64,000 bases of DNA from Dietzia sp. B32 (GCF_024732245.1 NZ_CP093845.1:1426001-1490000); one strand, 5' to 3'. Positions 27,202 through 35,808 are shown, numbered from the stretch's first letter. Numbers and translations are program-made. Notes: a model not told the origin generated them from the letters alone.

Positions 27202-27278
27202 TATTGATCGGATCAATAAGGACGAGTGTGGTGGCCCCGTGTTTCGGAGGCATTACCCCGCTGTTCCGGCGCGGTTCC
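27202..27278. promoter_or_regulatory. Composite regulatory region B: perfect 17-bp palindrome plus four GlnR-like boxes
   Basis: The palindrome TATTGATCGGATCAATA (27202-27218) is perfect, with 8-base arms. It is followed by GTTTC (27241), ATTAC (27252), GTTCC (27263) and GTTCC (27274), all with six-base spacers. It occupies the 310-base divergent gap between the deaminase and the XRE regulator, so it may serve both. A tandem GACCCCGACCCGCCCA-like repeat lies before the regulator's ribosome site (27336-27366). Confidence 0.65.
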
Positions 27279-27382
27279 GGTGCAAGCCGATCCCGCAGCG
27301 ACCCGCCTACCGACAGGGATATAGCCCCACCAGACCCCGACCCGCCCAGACCCCGACCCGCCCAGACCGCACGGGAGGCCCC

Positions 27383-27991
27383 ATGACCACCGCACGAGGC
27401 GACTCGCTGGACCGTCTCGGCGCGCGCATCAGGCACCACCGCCGCCAACTCGGACTGACGCTGGTCGAGGTGGCCGACCAGGCCGGGATCTCGCAACCCT
27501 TCCTCAGCCAGATCGAGCGCGGCAAGGCGGCGCCCAGCATGTCCACGCTCGAAGGCCTCGCCCACGCCCTGGGCACGACCCAGGCCCACCTCCTCGACGC
27601 GGTCACCGCCGGCGGGGACCCCACCGCCACCGGCCCCGCCGGCCAGGATTCGGGCCCCGGCGACCCGATCCACGTCCAACGCTCCACCGAGGGCGCCACC
27701 CTGACCCGGGCGGAGGGCACGGTCGGCGGCCACACCCGACTCCTGCCCGGAGGCCCGGGGGGCACGCAGTTCCTCGAGTTCGTGGAGACCAATCACGTCC
27801 CGGGCCGGTTCTTCGAACACCCCGGCCAGGAATGGCTCTACGTCACCCGGGGCACCGTCCTGCTCGAAGTCGGCGACTCGCACAGCCGACTCGAGGCCGG
27901 CGACGTCGCGAGATACGACGGCACCCTCCCCCACCGCTGGTACGTGCCCGACGGCGGCGAGGCGTGCCTCATCGTCGCCCGGCCGGGTTGA
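27383..27991 (+). CDS. XRE-family transcription regulator with C-terminal cupin
   Basis: A 202-residue regulator. The N-terminal helix-turn-helix (LGARIRHHRRQLGLTLVEVADQAGISQPFLSQIERG, residues about 11-46) is of the SinR/PuuR type. The cupin domain (about 125-200) has the FFEHPGQEWLYVTRGT and LEAGDVARYDGTLPHRW motifs, with possible metal ligands. Such proteins sense small amines or nucleobase-like ligands. It diverges from the deaminase/transporter unit and is the best candidate to bind the two 17-bp palindromes. GGGAGG lies six bases before the ATG. Confidence 0.9.
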   Translation: MTTARGDSLDRLGARIRHHRRQLGLTLVEVADQAGISQPFLSQIERGKAAPSMSTLEGLAHALGTTQAHLLDAVTAGGDPTATGPAGQDSGPGDPIHVQRSTEGATLTRAEGTVGGHTRLLPGGPGGTQFLEFVETNHVPGRFFEHPGQEWLYVTRGTVLLEVGDSHSRLEAGDVARYDGTLPHRWYVPDGGEACLIVARPG

Positions 27992-28113
27992 CCGCGACCG
28001 GGCCGCCCGACCTGCGCCCGACCTGCGCCCGACCACCGCAACCAGCACGGCCAGCACGACCACCCACCTCCGCCGCCCCGGGACATCCCCGCCCCGGCGC
28101 CCTCCCTCGCGCG

Positions 28114-28160
28114 CCGACCTGGGGCGCCCTGCGGGGGCCGAGCAGGGCACCCCAGGTCAG
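28114..28160. terminator. Intergenic hairpin (copy 4)
   Basis: Left arm from 28114 (CCGACCTGGGGCGCCCTGC) pairs with GCAGGGCACCCCAGGTCAG (28142-28160), with two non-pairing positions. It is 123 bases after the XRE-cupin stop and could end that transcript. It belongs to the same family as the copies at 6626, 10976, 12028 and 28260. Confidence 0.55.
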
Positions 28161-28259
28161 AGCACCCAAGACCGTGCGCCGCCCACGGCGCCACACCCTT
28201 CACCGAACCAGAACCCGGACCCACCACTCCCCCGAGACCGCCCGCACCACGCATGCCCT

Positions 28260-28305
28260 CTACCTGCGGTGCCCTACGGAGGGTGCGCAGGGCACCGCAG
28301 GTCAG
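28260..28305. repeat. Intergenic hairpin (copy 5)
   Basis: Left arm 28260-28277 (CTACCTGCGGTGCCCTAC, one base deleted relative to copy 2) pairs with GCAGGGCACCGCAGGTCAG (28287-28305). It lies only 100 bases from copy 4, so two family members are tandem in one gap. The right arm matches copy 2 exactly. Confidence 0.55.
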
Positions 28306-28412
28306 CGGGCGCCGCGGTGATTAGCGACGACGACGAGGCCGGGGATCTCCCCGCAATGGGATCACACTCACTCGCGTGTTCGATCCGATCTCCCTGCCCG
28401 CGGTGTCAGACC

Positions 28413-28428
28413 TAGAACATATGGTCGA
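28413..28428 (+). promoter_or_regulatory. SOS/LexA-like box upstream of the HNH gene
   Basis: TAGAACATATGGTCGA matches 10 of the 12 fixed bases of the actinobacterial SOS box TCGAAC-n4-GTTCGA. It ends three bases before the ATG. 13E12-family genes of M. tuberculosis are known LexA targets, which supports this reading. Confidence 0.45.
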
Positions 28429-28431
28429 ACC

Positions 28432-30105
28432 ATGACGAGCACCTCCAAGTCCGACGCCCATGATTCCTCCTCCCATGCCGCGGCCGTCCCAGATGCGACC
28501 GCCCCCGATGCGACCGCCCCCGATGCGACCGGTGCCCCCGGCCCGTTCGTGCCGCCTAAGGGGTTCACCACGGCGACGGGTCCCGCCGTCGACGTGATCG
28601 TTCCGGAGGCCTACTCGCGGTGGGATCCGCATCAACAGCGCGGATATCTCGCACAACGCCTGATCAACGCGGCGGAGGGGCGCACTGTCGCCTTCGCCTA
28701 TGACTGCGTCCGGGTCGCAGGACAGCGCGACCGCCACCGGGACCCGTGGGAAACCGCCGCCTCGATGGTCAGCGCCTCGATGGCGTTGTCCCGGCACGGC
28801 GCCTCGCGTCTGGTCACCACCGCGGTCGAGTTGACCGAGCGCCTCCCCCGTACCGCGGCCCTGCTCACGACCGGGTGGATCGGCATCCTCGCCGCCCACA
28901 CGATCGCGGAGGAGACCGCGATGGTCGCGGACGAGCTCATGCCCGAGCTCGACAGGCGGATCAGTGAAGCGCTGGCCCCCACCAGACGCCGCACCCACCC
29001 ACCGAGACTCGGCCCGCTACGGAAAATGCTCACCAAGACCGTCTCGGCGTGCGACCCGGTCGGGGCCGACGCCAGGGCGAGGGAGGCGCGGCGGGACCAG
29101 GATGTCGAGATGGTGCCGCTGGCCGACGACAGGGCGCTGATCACCGCGCACCTCACCGCCGAGACGGCTGTCGAGATCGCAGATCGCATCGACGCCCTGG
29201 CGCGCACCGCCTCCGAGGACGATCCGCGTTCTCTCGGTGAGCTGCGAGCAGCGGGCCTCCTGGCGCTGAGTCGTGGGTGGGCCTGCCTGCCCGACGTCGA
29301 CGGCGGACACCCCGGTGATCCGGACGGGCAGGCTGCCGCCCGGCGGGTGACCATCTACGCCTACGACGACGGCAGTCCGGGCAATCGTGGCCTCACGCTG
29401 GCCGGGTACGGGCCGATCACCGGCCACACCGCCGAGCAACTGGAGCGCAACGCTCGTCGCCGGATCGACTCACTGGCCGACCTCGCGGACCCCGAATCGG
29501 ACGCGGCCCGGCGGTACGCGCCCTCCGAGGCGTTGTCGCGCTTCTGCAAGGGCCGGGACGGCACCTGCGTCTTCCCCGGTTGCCAGACGCCCGCGGAGAA
29601 GACCGATCTGGACCACATCATCCCGTTCGACCACGACAACCCGGAGTGCGGCGGGCACACCACGTCCGATGATCTCGGCTCCCTCTGCCGCTTCCACCAC
29701 CGACTCAAGACCGACGGCATCTGGGCCTATTACCGGGACACCGACGGGACCTACGTCTGGCTCCACGGCCCCAACCACCCGGAAGCCGACCCCGGAACGC
29801 GCATCACGACGGTCCCCGGCGGACCGCTGGCCGCACTCGCCGCACCGCGCCATCCGGAATCCAGCCGGCGTCAGCAGGAGGCGGCCGAGGCCGGCAGGAC
29901 CGGCGGCGGTTCACCGATCTCGCGCAGGCGCCCCCACCTGCGTCACCGCCGCGCCGCGGAGCGCAGCAGGCTGCGAGCCCAGGCCCACCACCGTCGACAG
30001 GAGGACCGGGCCGGGCGCCCACCGCGTTCCGCCCACCTGCAGGACGACCGGCCGCAGCAGGACCAGCCGCAGTCCTCGGCACTCGACGATGAACCGCCGT
30101 TCTGA
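28432..30105 (+). CDS. 13E12/DUF222-family HNH endonuclease-like protein
   Basis: A 557-residue protein. The N-terminal DUF222 region (about 60-330) is helical and precedes an HNH nuclease module near residues 375-430: CVFPGCQ, DLDHIIPFDHDNPECGGH, NLGSLCRFHH-like block and LKTDG. The N-terminus has a DATAP repeat and the C-terminus (about 460-557) is Arg/Gln-rich and low complexity. These genes are multi-copy in Mycobacteriales and behave as mobile or repetitive elements. A second, diverged copy lies at 51091. It interrupts the catabolic cluster between the XRE regulator and the FMO gene. Biological role is unknown. Confidence 0.88.
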   Translation: MTSTSKSDAHDSSSHAAAVPDATAPDATAPDATGAPGPFVPPKGFTTATGPAVDVIVPEAYSRWDPHQQRGYLAQRLINAAEGRTVAFAYDCVRVAGQRDRHRDPWETAASMVSASMALSRHGASRLVTTAVELTERLPRTAALLTTGWIGILAAHTIAEETAMVADELMPELDRRISEALAPTRRRTHPPRLGPLRKMLTKTVSACDPVGADARAREARRDQDVEMVPLADDRALITAHLTAETAVEIADRIDALARTASEDDPRSLGELRAAGLLALSRGWACLPDVDGGHPGDPDGQAAARRVTIYAYDDGSPGNRGLTLAGYGPITGHTAEQLERNARRRIDSLADLADPESDAARRYAPSEALSRFCKGRDGTCVFPGCQTPAEKTDLDHIIPFDHDNPECGGHTTSDDLGSLCRFHHRLKTDGIWAYYRDTDGTYVWLHGPNHPEADPGTRITTVPGGPLAALAAPRHPESSRRQQEAAEAGRTGGGSPISRRRPHLRHRRAAERSRLRAQAHHRRQEDRAGRPPRSAHLQDDRPQQDQPQSSALDDEPPF

Positions 30106-30116
30106 TGCGGTACCTC

Positions 30117-31694
30117 TCAGAAGCGGGGGCTCGTCGGGTACCAGCCGTCGTCGGGGCGGTGCGGGCCGATCGACCGGACCTCGCGGAACTCGAAGTCCGC
30201 GAAGTCGTCCGCGAGGTGGTCCCAGTTCTCGCGGGTGATCGCGGTGGTGACCGCCCCCGCGATTCGACCCACACCACCGTAGATGCCGGACAACTGGTTG
30301 CCGGTGACGCCCATGGACGTGCGCGCGCCGGTCGAGAAGTGGTGTAACCGGGCCACCCAGGGCGCGGAGCCCGGTCGGCGTTCGGTGAACTCGAAACCCG
30401 GGCCGAGGTAGGGGTTGCGGCCTGCCGGGTGGTCGGAGGCGTAGTCGTGCACGTCGGCCCACAGGGCGATGTCGTCGACGAACTCAGCGAGTTCCGGCCG
30501 CAGTCGCAGATCGACCTCGTACCCGGTCGCGGCGATCACCACATCGGCGTGGAAACGGCCGCCGGGGGTGTCGATCGCGAGTTCGGTACCGCCGGCCCCG
30601 TCGTCGGCCACCTCGACCGAGTCCCAGCCGCAGCCGGTGTGCAGTGCGAAGCCGGGGTGGGCGAAGCACCGCCACACCGTGTGCTGGGTCGGTGGCTGCG
30701 GCAGGCCCCCACTGAGGAGGGTGAAGTCCCACTTCGCCCGATCGTCGAGGTCGTAGAAGCGTTCCTGCATGCCGGGGAACTCCATCCACCGCAGTGGGTT
30801 GGAGTCCGGGACGGTGTCCCGCCGCATGAACACCTCAGCTCGAGCGGCGCCGTGGTCGAGGGCGGTGGCGGCGTTGTCGAACCCGGAGGCTCCCCCGCCC
30901 AGGACTGCGACCCGCCGGCCGCGAAGTGCCTCGAAGTCGATCGGGTCCTCGGTGTGGAACCAGCGCTCGCGCGGCAGCGCGCGAATCATCTCCGGGACCC
31001 GCTGCCCGCCGCCCCCGTTCAGGCCGAGCGCGAACACGATCCGCCTGGCGGTCACGGTCTGTGTGTGCCCGTCCGCGGCGGTCACCTCCACGACGAAGGG
31101 GCCATCCGCCGTGGCGGGTCGGTGGACGGCCGCCACCCGCGTCTCATGACGGACCTCGATCCCCGCCGCAGTGCGGTACCAGCGCAGGTAGTCGTTCCAG
31201 TCCAGACGCGGCACGAGGTCGATCTCCTGCCACGCCCGCTCGCCGTAGACCGCCTCGAACCAGCGGCGGACATGCAACGACGGGACATCGAACTCGATGC
31301 CTCGCATGTGTTTGGGGCTGCGCAGGGTGTGCATCCGTGCGTAGCGGTCCCAGCAGCCCACCCGATCGGCGGGCCCGTCGTCCACCACCAGGACCCGGTC
31401 GATCCGTTGACGGCCGAGCGCGAAGGCGGTGCCGAGCCCGGCCTGGCCGCCCCCGATGACGAGCACGTCGAGCTGCGCGGACCCGGGCTCACGCGGGATC
31501 CAATCCCGTGCGTGGCTGGTGGTGGCGATGTCCTCGCGGACGCGGGCGGTCAGCGCCGCGAGCCTCGCGTCGGCGTCGGCCAGGCGGCGGGGACCCCGGC
31601 CGGCACCGGCGGCGGGGCTTGCGGCGGGGTCGGCTGCGGGGTCGATTGCGCCCGGTGTGGGGAACGTGGGCGCGTCGGGCATCACGGAGGTCAT
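30117..31694 (-). CDS. Flavin-dependent NADPH monooxygenase (FMO/CzcO-like)
   Basis: A 525-residue class B flavoprotein. A Pro/Ala-rich N-terminus precedes the FAD motif VIGGGQAGLG (near residue 80) and the NADPH motif VLGGGASGFD (near 255). An ATG-type loop ends with IAATGYE. The start ATG 31694 has AGGAG seven bases upstream; ATG 31712 is the alternative. It has the strongest GlnR-like array in the window upstream. It converges on the HNH gene with an 11-base gap. Oxidation of a purine-derived ring is plausible because no classical urate oxidase is visible, but that is inference. Confidence 0.88.
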   Translation of the reverse strand: MTSVMPDAPTFPTPGAIDPAADPAASPAAGAGRGPRRLADADARLAALTARVREDIATTSHARDWIPREPGSAQLDVLVIGGGQAGLGTAFALGRQRIDRVLVVDDGPADRVGCWDRYARMHTLRSPKHMRGIEFDVPSLHVRRWFEAVYGERAWQEIDLVPRLDWNDYLRWYRTAAGIEVRHETRVAAVHRPATADGPFVVEVTAADGHTQTVTARRIVFALGLNGGGGQRVPEMIRALPRERWFHTEDPIDFEALRGRRVAVLGGGASGFDNAATALDHGAARAEVFMRRDTVPDSNPLRWMEFPGMQERFYDLDDRAKWDFTLLSGGLPQPPTQHTVWRCFAHPGFALHTGCGWDSVEVADDGAGGTELAIDTPGGRFHADVVIAATGYEVDLRLRPELAEFVDDIALWADVHDYASDHPAGRNPYLGPGFEFTERRPGSAPWVARLHHFSTGARTSMGVTGNQLSGIYGGVGRIAGAVTTAITRENWDHLADDFADFEFREVRSIGPHRPDDGWYPTSPRF

Positions 31695-31855
31695 GGACGT
31701 CTCCTGCGGCATCGGGGCCCGGGTCCTGTGCCCGGGCGGACACCGCGCCGCTGCCTGACTGATGACTCGGCCGCCGGGGCGTCGGTCGCCCGGCGGCCGG
31801 GTCGGCTGCGCCGACCGCACCGTCGCGGTGTCGCCTCCGAGTCTGGCACCAGCGC

Positions 31856-31915
31856 TTTTCCGCCGTGTTACGCCGAGGTGAGGGCGGTGTGAGGGCGGTG
31901 TGAGGGCGGTGTGAG
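31856..31915 (-). promoter_or_regulatory. Six-box GlnR-like tandem array upstream of the FMO gene
   Basis: Plus-strand 5-mers start at 31856 (TTTTC), 31867 (GTTAC), 31878, 31889, 31900 and 31911 (GTGAG four times). Every interval is 11 bases. The last four units are near-identical 11-bp repeats with the spacer GGCGGT three times. It lies between the allantoicase stop and the FMO start. Confidence 0.55.
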
Positions 31916-31928
31916 CCGAGCGCGGAGG

Positions 31929-32999
31929 TCAGTGGTCCGCGGGGACCGCGGAGGCCATCGCGTTCAGGGCAGCCTCTGTCAGCCGGCCGTGGACTCGCAG
32001 TCGCGCGATGCCGCCATCGGGGAAGACGTCGAGGCGGACGTACCGGACCTGCTCGGTCGGCGGGACCACGAACCTGTGTCGGCAGTCCGGGAGCAGCGGG
32101 GTGCGCGACACCAGGTCGATCCACCGGTCCGGCGAGCCCAGATCGTCGACGCATCGGACGCCCCGCAACGACGCGGCGCCGGGTGCGTTGCCGATGTAGT
32201 AGGAGGTGTCGATCTCGACTCGGTCCACCGTTCCCTCCCCCGCCAGTGCCAGGGTGACGTGGTCGTTCCCGTCCCCGCGACGGCGTGCGTTCTCCCATCC
32301 CTCGCCCATGTGCCGGGAGCGACCGGGCGCGATGATGTTCTCCGGTGACGAGTAGAACAGGTCGGAGCAGTCCACCACCCTGCCGCCGTTCTCCGCTGCG
32401 GCGAGGTCGATGGTGCCGGTGAGGAAGCGTGGGTCCGGGGTCGGTTCGCCGTGAACCCGCAGCCGCGCGACCCCGCCGTCGGGCAGCATCCGCAGGCGGA
32501 CGTGCGTCACGGGCCGTCGGGCCGGATCCGGCACCTCGAAACTATTGCGGGCGTCCCCGGCTACCGGGCTGGGAGGGACGAGGAGTTGCCACGGCGCGTC
32601 GAGCAGGTCGTCCATGGTGGGGTGACCATCGATCCACACACCGTCGACCGCGACCCGGGGCGGGTAGTTGCCGCGGAAGTAGGCGGTGTCGACCACCACG
32701 CCGTGGACCCGTCCGGGCACACCGAGTCTGATGATCGCGGTGTCCTCACCAGGGTCGCGTCGGCGCCGTGTCTCCCAGCCGTCGTAGACCTTGCCCTTGA
32801 GGCCGAAGAGCGCCGGATCGAATACCGGGTCGCCGGGCAGGATCAGGTTCTCCTTCTCGGCGAAGAACTCGTCGTTCGCCCAGACCACCGCCCCCGCTAG
32901 CTCGCGGGAGGCCAGGTCGGGCAGCGAGAAGACGTCCGGCGCGAGGGCGGTGGCAGTCGCGGTGGCAGTCGCGGTGGCAGAAGCAGGGGCGTTGGTCAT
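31929..32999 (-). CDS. alc: Allantoicase
   Basis: A 356-residue allantoicase that converts allantoate to ureidoglycolate and urea. Two homologous beta-sandwich halves are visible, each with a KVYDGWETRRRR or MGEGWENARRRG block and a matching LRMLPDGGVARLRVHG or LDVFPDGGIARLRVHG block. The N-terminus has an Ala-Thr repeat (about residues 7-18) encoded by a 12-bp tandem repeat near 32947-32985. The ATG overlaps the allantoinase stop by ATGA, so the two consecutive steps are coupled. Urea released here would feed urease. Confidence 0.95.
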   Translation of the reverse strand: MTNAPASATATATATATALAPDVFSLPDLASRELAGAVVWANDEFFAEKENLILPGDPVFDPALFGLKGKVYDGWETRRRRDPGEDTAIIRLGVPGRVHGVVVDTAYFRGNYPPRVAVDGVWIDGHPTMDDLLDAPWQLLVPPSPVAGDARNSFEVPDPARRPVTHVRLRMLPDGGVARLRVHGEPTPDPRFLTGTIDLAAAENGGRVVDCSDLFYSSPENIIAPGRSRHMGEGWENARRRGDGNDHVTLALAGEGTVDRVEIDTSYYIGNAPGAASLRGVRCVDDLGSPDRWIDLVSRTPLLPDCRHRFVVPPTEQVRYVRLDVFPDGGIARLRVHGRLTEAALNAMASAVPADH

Positions 33000-34390
33000 G
33001 ATCGGTCTCCGGTCTCGGCGGCGGGGGCGGGCGTGGTGGCGGCGTGGTCCCGGAACACCGTCCGGCCGCGGGCGGGCAGGTCGGGACCGGTCCGCCGACC
33101 ACCGAGGTAGACCTGCGTCACGACGCCGGCCAGGGCGCGTTCGGCGTAGGCGGTCACGGGGTTCCTGTGCTGGAGACGCTCGGGCAACACCACGAACGCC
33201 TCGTCGGGTGCGAGGACCACCAGGTCCGCGCGGGCGCCGGGCCGGATCGCGCCGCGGTCGGACAACCCGGCGAACTCGGCGGGCCCGGAGGCCATCCACC
33301 GCACCACGTCGGGCAACCCCATCCCCCGGCGGCGGGCCTCGGACCACATGATCGGCAGCCCCAGCTGGACGGAGGCGATCCCGCCCCACGCCTCGCCGAA
33401 GTCGCCGGTGTCGAAGCGCTTGAGCTCCGGCACGCACGGTGAGTGGTCCGAGACGACGAGGTCGATCGTCCCGTCGCGCAGTCCCTCCCACAGCCGCTCC
33501 CGGTTGCCGGCCCCGCGGATCGGCGGGCAGCACTTGAAGTGGGTCGCACCGGGCTGGATCTCCTCGGCGAACAGGGACAGGTAGTGAGGGCACGTCTCCA
33601 CGGTGATGGGCAGCCCCTCTGCCTTGGCGTCGCGGATCAGTGGCAGTGCGTCGGCGGCGGACAGGTGCAGGATGTGCGCCCGGCAGCCCGTGCGGCGGAC
33701 GCCGTCGATGACCTGCGCGACCGCCCGCACCTCGGCGGCCACCGGCCGGGAGTCCAGGAAACCCTCGTAGTCCGGCCCGGCGGGCGGGGTCTGGGCGTCG
33801 ATGGTCTCGGCGTTCTCGGCGTGCACGATGAGCAGTCCACCGAACCCCGCGATCTCGGCCATGGCCGACAGCATCTGCGCGCGGTCCAGGGGCGGGAACT
33901 CGTCGATACCGGAGTGCAGCAGGAAGCACTTGAACCCGAACACCCCGCGGTCCCAGAGTTCGCGCAGCCGGCCGAGGTTCTCCGGCACCGCGCCGCCCCA
34001 GAACCCGGTGTCGACGTGCAGCTTGCCCACCGTGCTGGTGAGCTTGGCGTCGAGCGCGGCCGGGCTGGTGGTCACGGGGCTGGAGTTGAGTGGCATGTCC
34101 AGCAGCATGGTGACCCCGCCGCAGGCCGCGGCGCGGGTGGCGCTGGCGAAACCCTCCCAGTCGGTGCGTCCGGGCTCGTTGACGTGCACGTGCGTGTCGA
34201 CGAGTCCGGGGAGCAGGACGACCTCGCGGGGCAGGGTCACGGTGGGGACGTCGGCGGGTGCCCGGCCGAGTGCACCCGGGTCGACGTCGACGGTCTTGAT
34301 GGTGCCGTCGGCGACGACGACGAGGGCTTCCCGCTCGACGCCGTCGACGATCGCTCGGTGGGCCTGGAACACCAGGTCGGGGTGGGTCAT
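32996..34390 (-). CDS. allB: Allantoinase
   Basis: A 464-residue cyclic amidohydrolase that opens allantoin to allantoate. Metal motifs DTHVHVNEPGRTDWEGF, the carbamylated Lys in FGFKCFLLHSG, IVHAENAE, HILHLS and VSDHSPC (catalytic Asp) are all intact. Length is standard. Coupled by ATGA to both allantoicase downstream and the DUF6986 gene upstream. Confidence 0.96.
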   Translation of the reverse strand: MTHPDLVFQAHRAIVDGVEREALVVVADGTIKTVDVDPGALGRAPADVPTVTLPREVVLLPGLVDTHVHVNEPGRTDWEGFASATRAAACGGVTMLLDMPLNSSPVTTSPAALDAKLTSTVGKLHVDTGFWGGAVPENLGRLRELWDRGVFGFKCFLLHSGIDEFPPLDRAQMLSAMAEIAGFGGLLIVHAENAETIDAQTPPAGPDYEGFLDSRPVAAEVRAVAQVIDGVRRTGCRAHILHLSAADALPLIRDAKAEGLPITVETCPHYLSLFAEEIQPGATHFKCCPPIRGAGNRERLWEGLRDGTIDLVVSDHSPCVPELKRFDTGDFGEAWGGIASVQLGLPIMWSEARRRGMGLPDVVRWMASGPAEFAGLSDRGAIRPGARADLVVLAPDEAFVVLPERLQHRNPVTAYAERALAGVVTQVYLGGRRTGPDLPARGRTVFRDHAATTPAPAAETGDRS

Positions 34391-35808
34391 CTGCTCTCCT
34401 CGTGGTCGGCGCCCGGGCGGGTCAGCTCGGCCAGGTCGGCGCGGCCGACGCCGGCGAGGGTGGTGATCTCCTCGCCGGTGACGGCGCCGCAGTCCAAGGC
34501 GCGGAGGCAGAACGCGGCAAGCGCGCGGGCGGTGGCGGGTTCATCTAGGTACCCGCCCGCGCCGGGCCCGGCGGTGGTCGTGAGCGTGGTCGTGCCGAGG
34601 TAGTTCGCGAGCCGGGCGCAGGCGGTCGGCAGGGACCGCCGGTAAAACGCGTAGGTCGCGGCGTAGCGGGAGACCAGTTGGGCGGGATGCAGGTCCCAGC
34701 CCTGGTAGAAGCCGCGGCGCAGTGACCGGTCGATGAGCCGCGCGTGGAGACGCCACCCCGCGCGCACCGCCTCCGCGTCGCCGACGGGCAGCCGGTTGGT
34801 GGAGCCGTCGGACAGTGCCACTCCGGTACCGGCGGCGGCAACCTGCATGACGGCCTTGGCGTGGTCGGCGACCGGGTGGTCCATGGCCTGGTATTCGGCG
34901 GCGATTCCGCACGCCGCCGAGTAGTCGTAGGTGCCGTAGTGCAGACCGATGCACCGTCTGGCGGATGCATGGATGAGACGGGCGACCATCGCCGACCCGT
35001 CGGGGCCGCAGATCGATTGCGGGGTCTCGATCTGGATCTCGAATCGCAGCGTGCGCTCGGGCAGTGCGCAGGCCTGTTCGAGCCGGACGCACAGGTCGAC
35101 CATCGCCAGGACCTGGTCGACGGAGGTGACCTTGGGCAGGGTGGGCCGGAGTTGCGTGAAGTGTGCCGGCAGCTCGTCGCGGTCCGGTGCCCCGGCCCCT
35201 GCCCCGGCGCGGCCGAGAGCGAGCACGAACCGGGTGAACGTCCGGATGCCCCGGTGCCGCGTGGCGGGGTCGAAGGATCCGAACCGCAGACCCCAGAACG
35301 GCGGGAGCGCGGCGCGGGCGGTGGACCCGGTCAGTTCGGCGACGATCCGTTCGACGTGGGCGTCCTCGTCGCGGTCGCGGTCGCGGGGTGCGACGCCCCG
35401 CTGGGTGAACCCGTCCTCGAAGTCGATCCGTAGGTCCTCGACCGGTTCGCGGAGCAGTTTGGCGCGTACCAGGGCGTGGATTGTCTCCGCGTCGTCGGCC
35501 GACAGCAGGGCCGGGTGACCGTCACCGGCCGCCAACACGCCCGCGAGCGCGGCCGGGTCCGGCAGGTGTTCGTCGAACGCCTCGAGCGCGACCCCGCCCA
35601 CCTCGCTGATGATCCCTGCGTGGACGCGCTCGGCCGGCAGGTAGAGGGTGTGCACCGGCTGGCGGATGACGGGCGTGCCGGGGAACCGGGCGACGAGCTC
35701 CGCATCGGGGGCGGCCAGGCGGGCGTCGGCCTCGGCGAGCACGCTCGCGAGGAGGTCACCGCTGGGGTCTACGGTGCCGGGGCTAGTGGAGTTGGCGGGG
35801 ATGGTCAC
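34387..35808 (-). CDS. DUF6986 (HpcH/citrate-lyase-like TIM-barrel) protein
   Basis: A 473-residue protein of the aldolase/citrate lyase-beta/malate synthase-like barrel class. DLRIDFEDGF (metal-binding Asp/Glu), ALPPFWGLRFGSF, LRFEIQIETPQSI and GWDLHPAQL are recognisable. Such barrels condense or cleave CoA esters and glyoxylate. Its place between allantoinase and a hydrolase suggests handling of glyoxylate or ureidoglycolate from the allantoin pathway; that is inference. GTG start with GTGA overlap to the hydrolase. No separate ureidoglycolate lyase (allA) is visible nearby. Confidence 0.75.
   Translation of the reverse strand: MTIPANSTSPGTVDPSGDLLASVLAEADARLAAPDAELVARFPGTPVIRQPVHTLYLPAERVHAGIISEVGGVALEAFDEHLPDPAALAGVLAAGDGHPALLSADDAETIHALVRAKLLREPVEDLRIDFEDGFTQRGVAPRDRDRDEDAHVERIVAELTGSTARAALPPFWGLRFGSFDPATRHRGIRTFTRFVLALGRAGAGAGAPDRDELPAHFTQLRPTLPKVTSVDQVLAMVDLCVRLEQACALPERTLRFEIQIETPQSICGPDGSAMVARLIHASARRCIGLHYGTYDYSAACGIAAEYQAMDHPVADHAKAVMQVAAAGTGVALSDGSTNRLPVGDAEAVRAGWRLHARLIDRSLRRGFYQGWDLHPAQLVSRYAATYAFYRRSLPTACARLANYLGTTTLTTTAGPGAGGYLDEPATARALAAFCLRALDCGAVTGEEITTLAGVGRADLAELTRPGADHEESR

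Larger units (their letters stand above)
27992..28431. other. 440-base intergenic region: two hairpins, one SOS-like box, no gene
   Basis: Between the XRE regulator and the HNH gene there is no credible coding frame. It holds a short direct repeat (GACCTGCGCCC, 28009-28032), hairpin copies 4 and 5, and an SOS-like box just before the HNH start. The open frames that cross it translate the hairpin arms and are not supported. Confidence 0.6.

Noticed and set aside
6626-28305. Hairpin copies as ends of insertion sequences or attachment sites
   Set aside because: No transposase, integrase or target duplications are near them, and arms are internal palindromes, not paired element ends.
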